From: Bolinopsis microptera
Taxonomy: Eukaryota > Ctenophora > Tentaculata > Lobata > Bolinopsidae
Length of the DNA: 64,000 nucleotides
Direction of reading: 5' to 3'
NCBI RefSeq assembly: GCF_026151205.1
Contig: NC_087077.1
Span: 18,026,475 to 18,090,474 of the forward strand
The notes under the pieces were generated by a model, which was not told where the DNA came from, did no database searches, and was given only the letters and a program-made list of their open reading frames with translations. Of this stretch, positions 61,236 through 64,000 are shown in pieces (position 1 is the first letter of the stretch; the number at the start of each line of letters is the position of its first letter). The translations under genes were made by a program, and so were the position numbers.

Positions 61236-62253
61236 TATCATCTATTTTTGATTATAATGTCAGGGTACTTTATAAAGTCGAAATATAAACTGATATCTTC
61301 ATTAATAAGGAGGAAGTTTCAACGATTTCGAAATTTTTCCTTAAAAAACATTTCCTTGTGTTTAGGTAAGCATATCGGTCGATCACTGACTGAATATGCC
61401 ACTTAATACTCATTCAAGTTGGCATTAAATTCATATATAATGACATTAAACTGTCGTGGCAAAGCAGAATTTGTTGGAAATCACGAATGAGCAAAATTCT
61501 CACCTTTCGCGCGTGCAAACTTTGAGCGGACGTTGCGTGCGCATCCAAATTTGAATCGCCGTAAATTTTTGCATGTAATTGTTTTATATATAGTTTGATA
61601 AGCATGCAAAGTTTCAAAGTATTTCAAGAAGAATTGTAATCACAACGGCACTCTAAAGTTGACAGAAAATGACGAAAACAGCAATTTTCAGTGATTTTAG
61701 CGATTTTCTATCAATTTGGGCGTGTCCCCACGTGTGCAACTTTTCGATTTTCAACTTTAAAACTAGCCTAATACACAATTTATACCTATAGGAAGCAGAA
61801 CTGAGCTCCACAACTCAAGGCATGGCCCAACACCAGAGAATACTAAATCGCAAAATTGACGTTTTTATAAAATAATTCTTCAAAAAAGCACAAACTTCAA
61901 TGACGAATATCTTTATGAAGGAGCAAGCTAGAAAAACTTTCCGGTAGATTTTCAGAATGCTTGAACAATTATCTAAGATAAAAATTTCCTCAGATTTTGA
62001 ATACAATTACTTTTTAATGGTGTAAAATCATTTTTAAAAGTTATTACTTTGTCAAAAATCAAGTTTTAAAAACGGTTAACTTGATGACGTCATCAAAGGG
62101 TGTTCATGACGTCAAATAATTTGTTTATACAATGTAAACTAAAGTGTAAACAATTATTTTCAAGACCTGTGGTCGGAAATGGCTGTATCTTTTATACTTT
62201 TCAATCTATGGACAATTAAATACAGGCTACAATTGACTGGCAAAGCGTCTATC
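61236..62253. repeat. direct repeat unit, second copy
   Basis: Second copy of 59739-60741, with an extra segment near 61345-61390. The pair palindrome-plus-tail is therefore a tandem duplication of about 1.35-1.5 kb. Confidence 0.88.
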
Positions 62254-62638
62254 CCTGAATATATGTATATGTATATGTATGTATGTATGTATCACGACAA
62301 TCTGTCGTAAAACAGGGGTTCTAGAAAACCCACTTCCCGATGTTCCTGAAACCTGAAACTTTTTTTGCAGTCGATTTGGTCAACGTCTAGACGCCCTGAA
62401 AAATTTCAGATCTCGAACTCAATTTTAACATGGTTTTTAAAGCACCTGAATATGGCGATTTTGGGTTTTTTACCGAATTTCGTATAACAGTGCTGGCGAG
62501 TATTTTATGCAAATTTCTTAAAAATCTCAACATAACTATTTTTTATTCCTGTCATCTTTGACATCAAATTAGAATGTTTTGAACTAAAATAAATCTGCTG
62601 AACGACTTCCGATGAGTCTTAATGTCTGAAAAACTCCT

Positions 62639-62696
62639 GCCGGAGGCGGCGGCCTTCGGCCGCCGCCTCCGGCCGGAGTGCACGCTTCGCGTGCAC
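62639..62696. repeat. two adjacent GC-rich perfect hairpins
   Basis: 62639-62673: 16-bp stem GCCGGAGGCGGCGGCC with TTC loop (a CUUCGG-type turn). 62678-62696: 8-bp stem GTGCACGC with TTC loop. Nearly 80% G+C in surroundings of about 30-35%. Confidence 0.95.
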
Positions 62697-62698
62697 CA

Positions 62699-62757
62699 AA
62701 GAGGGTATAATAGTAAAGGGGGTATAATAGTAAAGGGGGTATAATAGTAAATGGGGT
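62699..62757. repeat. 18-bp tandem, 3 copies
   Basis: GGGTATAATAGTAAAGG occurs three times directly after the GC hairpins; the third ends TAAATGG. Confidence 0.93.
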
Positions 62758-63691
62758 ACATAGTATACCCACAATAAATGCAACGGTCGTGCTTGCCAGC
62801 ACTGTGATATACTTCACGACAATCTGTTGTAAAACAGGGGTTCCAGAAAACCCACTTCCCAATACTCCTGAAACATGAAATTTTTTTTACAGTCGATTTG
62901 GACAAGGTCTAGACGCCCTGCAAAGTTTCAGATCTCTAACTCAATTTTAACATGGTTTTTAAGGCACCTGAATGTGGCGATTTTGGGTTTTTTACCTAAT
63001 TTCGTATAACATGCTGGTGCGTATTTTGCTCAAATTTCTTAAAAACCTCCACATAACTATTTCTTATTCCTGTCATCTTTAACATTGAATTAGAATGTTT
63101 TGAACTTAAATATAACTGCTGAACTACTTTCGATGAGTCTTAATGCCTGGAAAACAATAAAGGGGATATACTAGTATAGGGGGTAAATAGTATTGTGAAT
63201 ATAAGGGCGACGGTAATGCTTGCCAGCATTGTGATCAGATTTCAGGGTGGACCGTGATTCTCACTTCACTTGCCCATGAATCAGTGAATCGAAGAGAAGA
63301 GAGAGGACATTAGCGATAATGAGAATGAGAATACGCTTTAATGAAGATTTGACTTATTATTGCTATAGATTTATTTTCCTTTAAATAGACGTGTCTTTTT
63401 TTCTATTTCTGAGTAATATCAGTAACTGTAAATTGAAATAACTTCTTTAACAAGTAACAAAAACAGAAATTTCGGTTGAAAATTTGTTGATCTCTGAAAA
63501 AAACTTGAAAGGTCGGCCACCGGTAAATACATGACCGGGATAATTTGGCGGGTTTTGGGAAAGTCCGCCATATTTTTCCCGGTCATTAATTTTCCCAGTC
63601 ATAAATTAACCCGCTATAATATTCCCGAGTAAGGTAGTCGATTTATTGAACTTTTTTAACAACAAGGTTATTCCATTTTAAGTTTTAACAC

Positions 63692-63822
63692 ATGGTAAAA
63701 GAACGGTATATTATGCTCGCCTCCGTTGAAACACAAGGAAATATTTTGCTTGACCCCCTGAACAAGGACCCGCTCTGTGCTATGGATATAGTTCTGTATT
63801 CCATCAACGGAGACCCAAAAAG
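63692..63822 (+). CDS. candidate alternative first exon, 43 codons, phase 2 donor
   Basis: ATG 63692 is preceded in frame, two codons upstream, by TAA (63686-63688). The frame runs 43 codons plus two bases to a donor GTATTA at 63823. The peptide includes GNILLDPLNKDPLCAMDIVL and looks like genuine ordered protein. A second ATG lies at 63713. The exon starts 57 bp after the end of the TIR element, so its leader and core promoter may lie in transposon sequence. The donor is weaker than in the other candidates. No family recognised. Confidence 0.6.
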
Positions 63823-64000
63823 GTATTAATGATTGTGTACTAATAACTTTGTACTTTCAATAAGTAAATTTTATGTAAATGTTATTTAACGAGTAAATTT
63901 ATAATAAATTAGCCATCTTCAAGTCATTGTCTGCAGCTGGGTTATTCGACCACGTTACGTTTAGACCATATTTGATATATATTTTGAACTAAAATATTAT
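63823..64000. other. AT-rich sequence, start of the downstream intron
   Basis: Nothing recognised to the window edge; the inferred common exon must lie further right. Confidence 0.4.

Larger units (their letters stand above)
62293..63235. repeat. tandem pair of about 0.5-kb units
   Basis: 62293-62814 and 62815-63235 both start CACGACAATCTGT and share GTAAAACAGGGGTTC, GTCGATTTGG, GTCTAGACGCCCTG and GATGAGTCTTAATG. The GC-rich hairpins and an 18-bp tandem are present only in the first unit. Confidence 0.9.
59147..63634. mobile_element. 4.49-kb TIR element of the same family as 34328-35393, opposite orientation
   Basis: The left end CCTTACTCGGGATTATTATA and right end TATAATATTCCCGAGTAAGG are flanked by TA (59145-59146, 63635-63636). 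The left 265 bp and right about 400 bp match the small element. The sequence between them, about 59411-63232, is not in the small copy and consists of palindromes and repeats. It also lacks the segment bearing the 99-codon frame (34.65-35.06 kb equivalent). No transposase frame is found. Confidence 0.88.

Noticed and set aside
62564-62905. 113-codon minus-strand frame with RRRRPKAAASGRSF
   Set aside because: It is produced by the GC-rich hairpins and the 18-bp tandem and lacks a partner frame in the second repeat unit.
865-63822. Naming the host gene as a PDE4 phosphodiesterase
   Set aside because: The multi-promoter layout and RRxS motifs are suggestive, but no UCR or catalytic motif occurs in the window and the exon ends do not match the known junction residues closely enough.

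Overview
The window is AT-rich eukaryotic DNA. It looks like an early-branching or other invertebrate animal genome: there are no dense operons, spliced coding islands are scattered tens of kilobases apart, and non-LTR retrotransposons, DNA-transposon derivatives, minisatellites and a hammerhead-ribozyme retroelement are plentiful. The phylum cannot be fixed from this sequence alone; a cnidarian is a guess.

Host gene: on the + strand, short open stretches ending at good splice donors lie at about 0.9, 30.8, 38.8, 45.5, 51.4, 53.5 and 63.8 kb. Six of them (30.8 kb onward), and a weak seventh at 21.3 kb, end in the same codon phase (two bases left over). Three of the six (38.8, 51.4, 63.8) have an ATG with a close upstream in-frame stop; the 30.8 exon has a stop further upstream. 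I read this as the 5' half of one gene with many alternative first exons that splice into a common exon beyond the right edge. The product is not identified. An exon at 0.9 kb carries two RRxS motifs, and three perfect TGACGTCA sites stand in a row at 42.95 kb.

5.3-17.1 kb: a CR1/jockey-type LINE with zinc fingers, endonuclease and reverse transcriptase lies inside a 14-bp minisatellite. The LINE is split by a 6.64-kb foldback element with about 1.5-kb inverted arms. A 6-bp target duplication (TTATGA) brackets that insertion, and the two LINE halves are in frame with each other without the insert. The foldback arms carry terminal tandem repeats and a tRNA-like Pol III promoter. Its loop holds a decayed LINE tail and 2.6 kb of TCC/GGA repeats.

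17-46 kb: mostly non-coding sequence with minisatellites (24.1, 40.0 kb), a pyrimidine tract (21.5 kb), a diverged duplication (28.1-30.1 kb), a 1.07-kb TA-flanked TIR element (34.3 kb) and a 508-bp hAT-type MITE with 8-bp target duplications (39.2 kb).

46.3-50.0 kb: a partial 2.4-kb tandem duplication carrying three copies, on the minus strand, of a SINE-like element with hammerhead ribozymes. One 277-bp monomer lies between two ribozymes and has tRNA-type A and B boxes. The ribozyme at 47.3 kb keeps every core residue; the other two have lost the U of the cleavage triplet.

59.1-63.6 kb: a 4.49-kb relative of the 34.3-kb element whose middle is a 3.8-kb nest of long palindromes, direct repeats and GC-rich hairpins. 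It ends 57 bp before the last candidate first exon.
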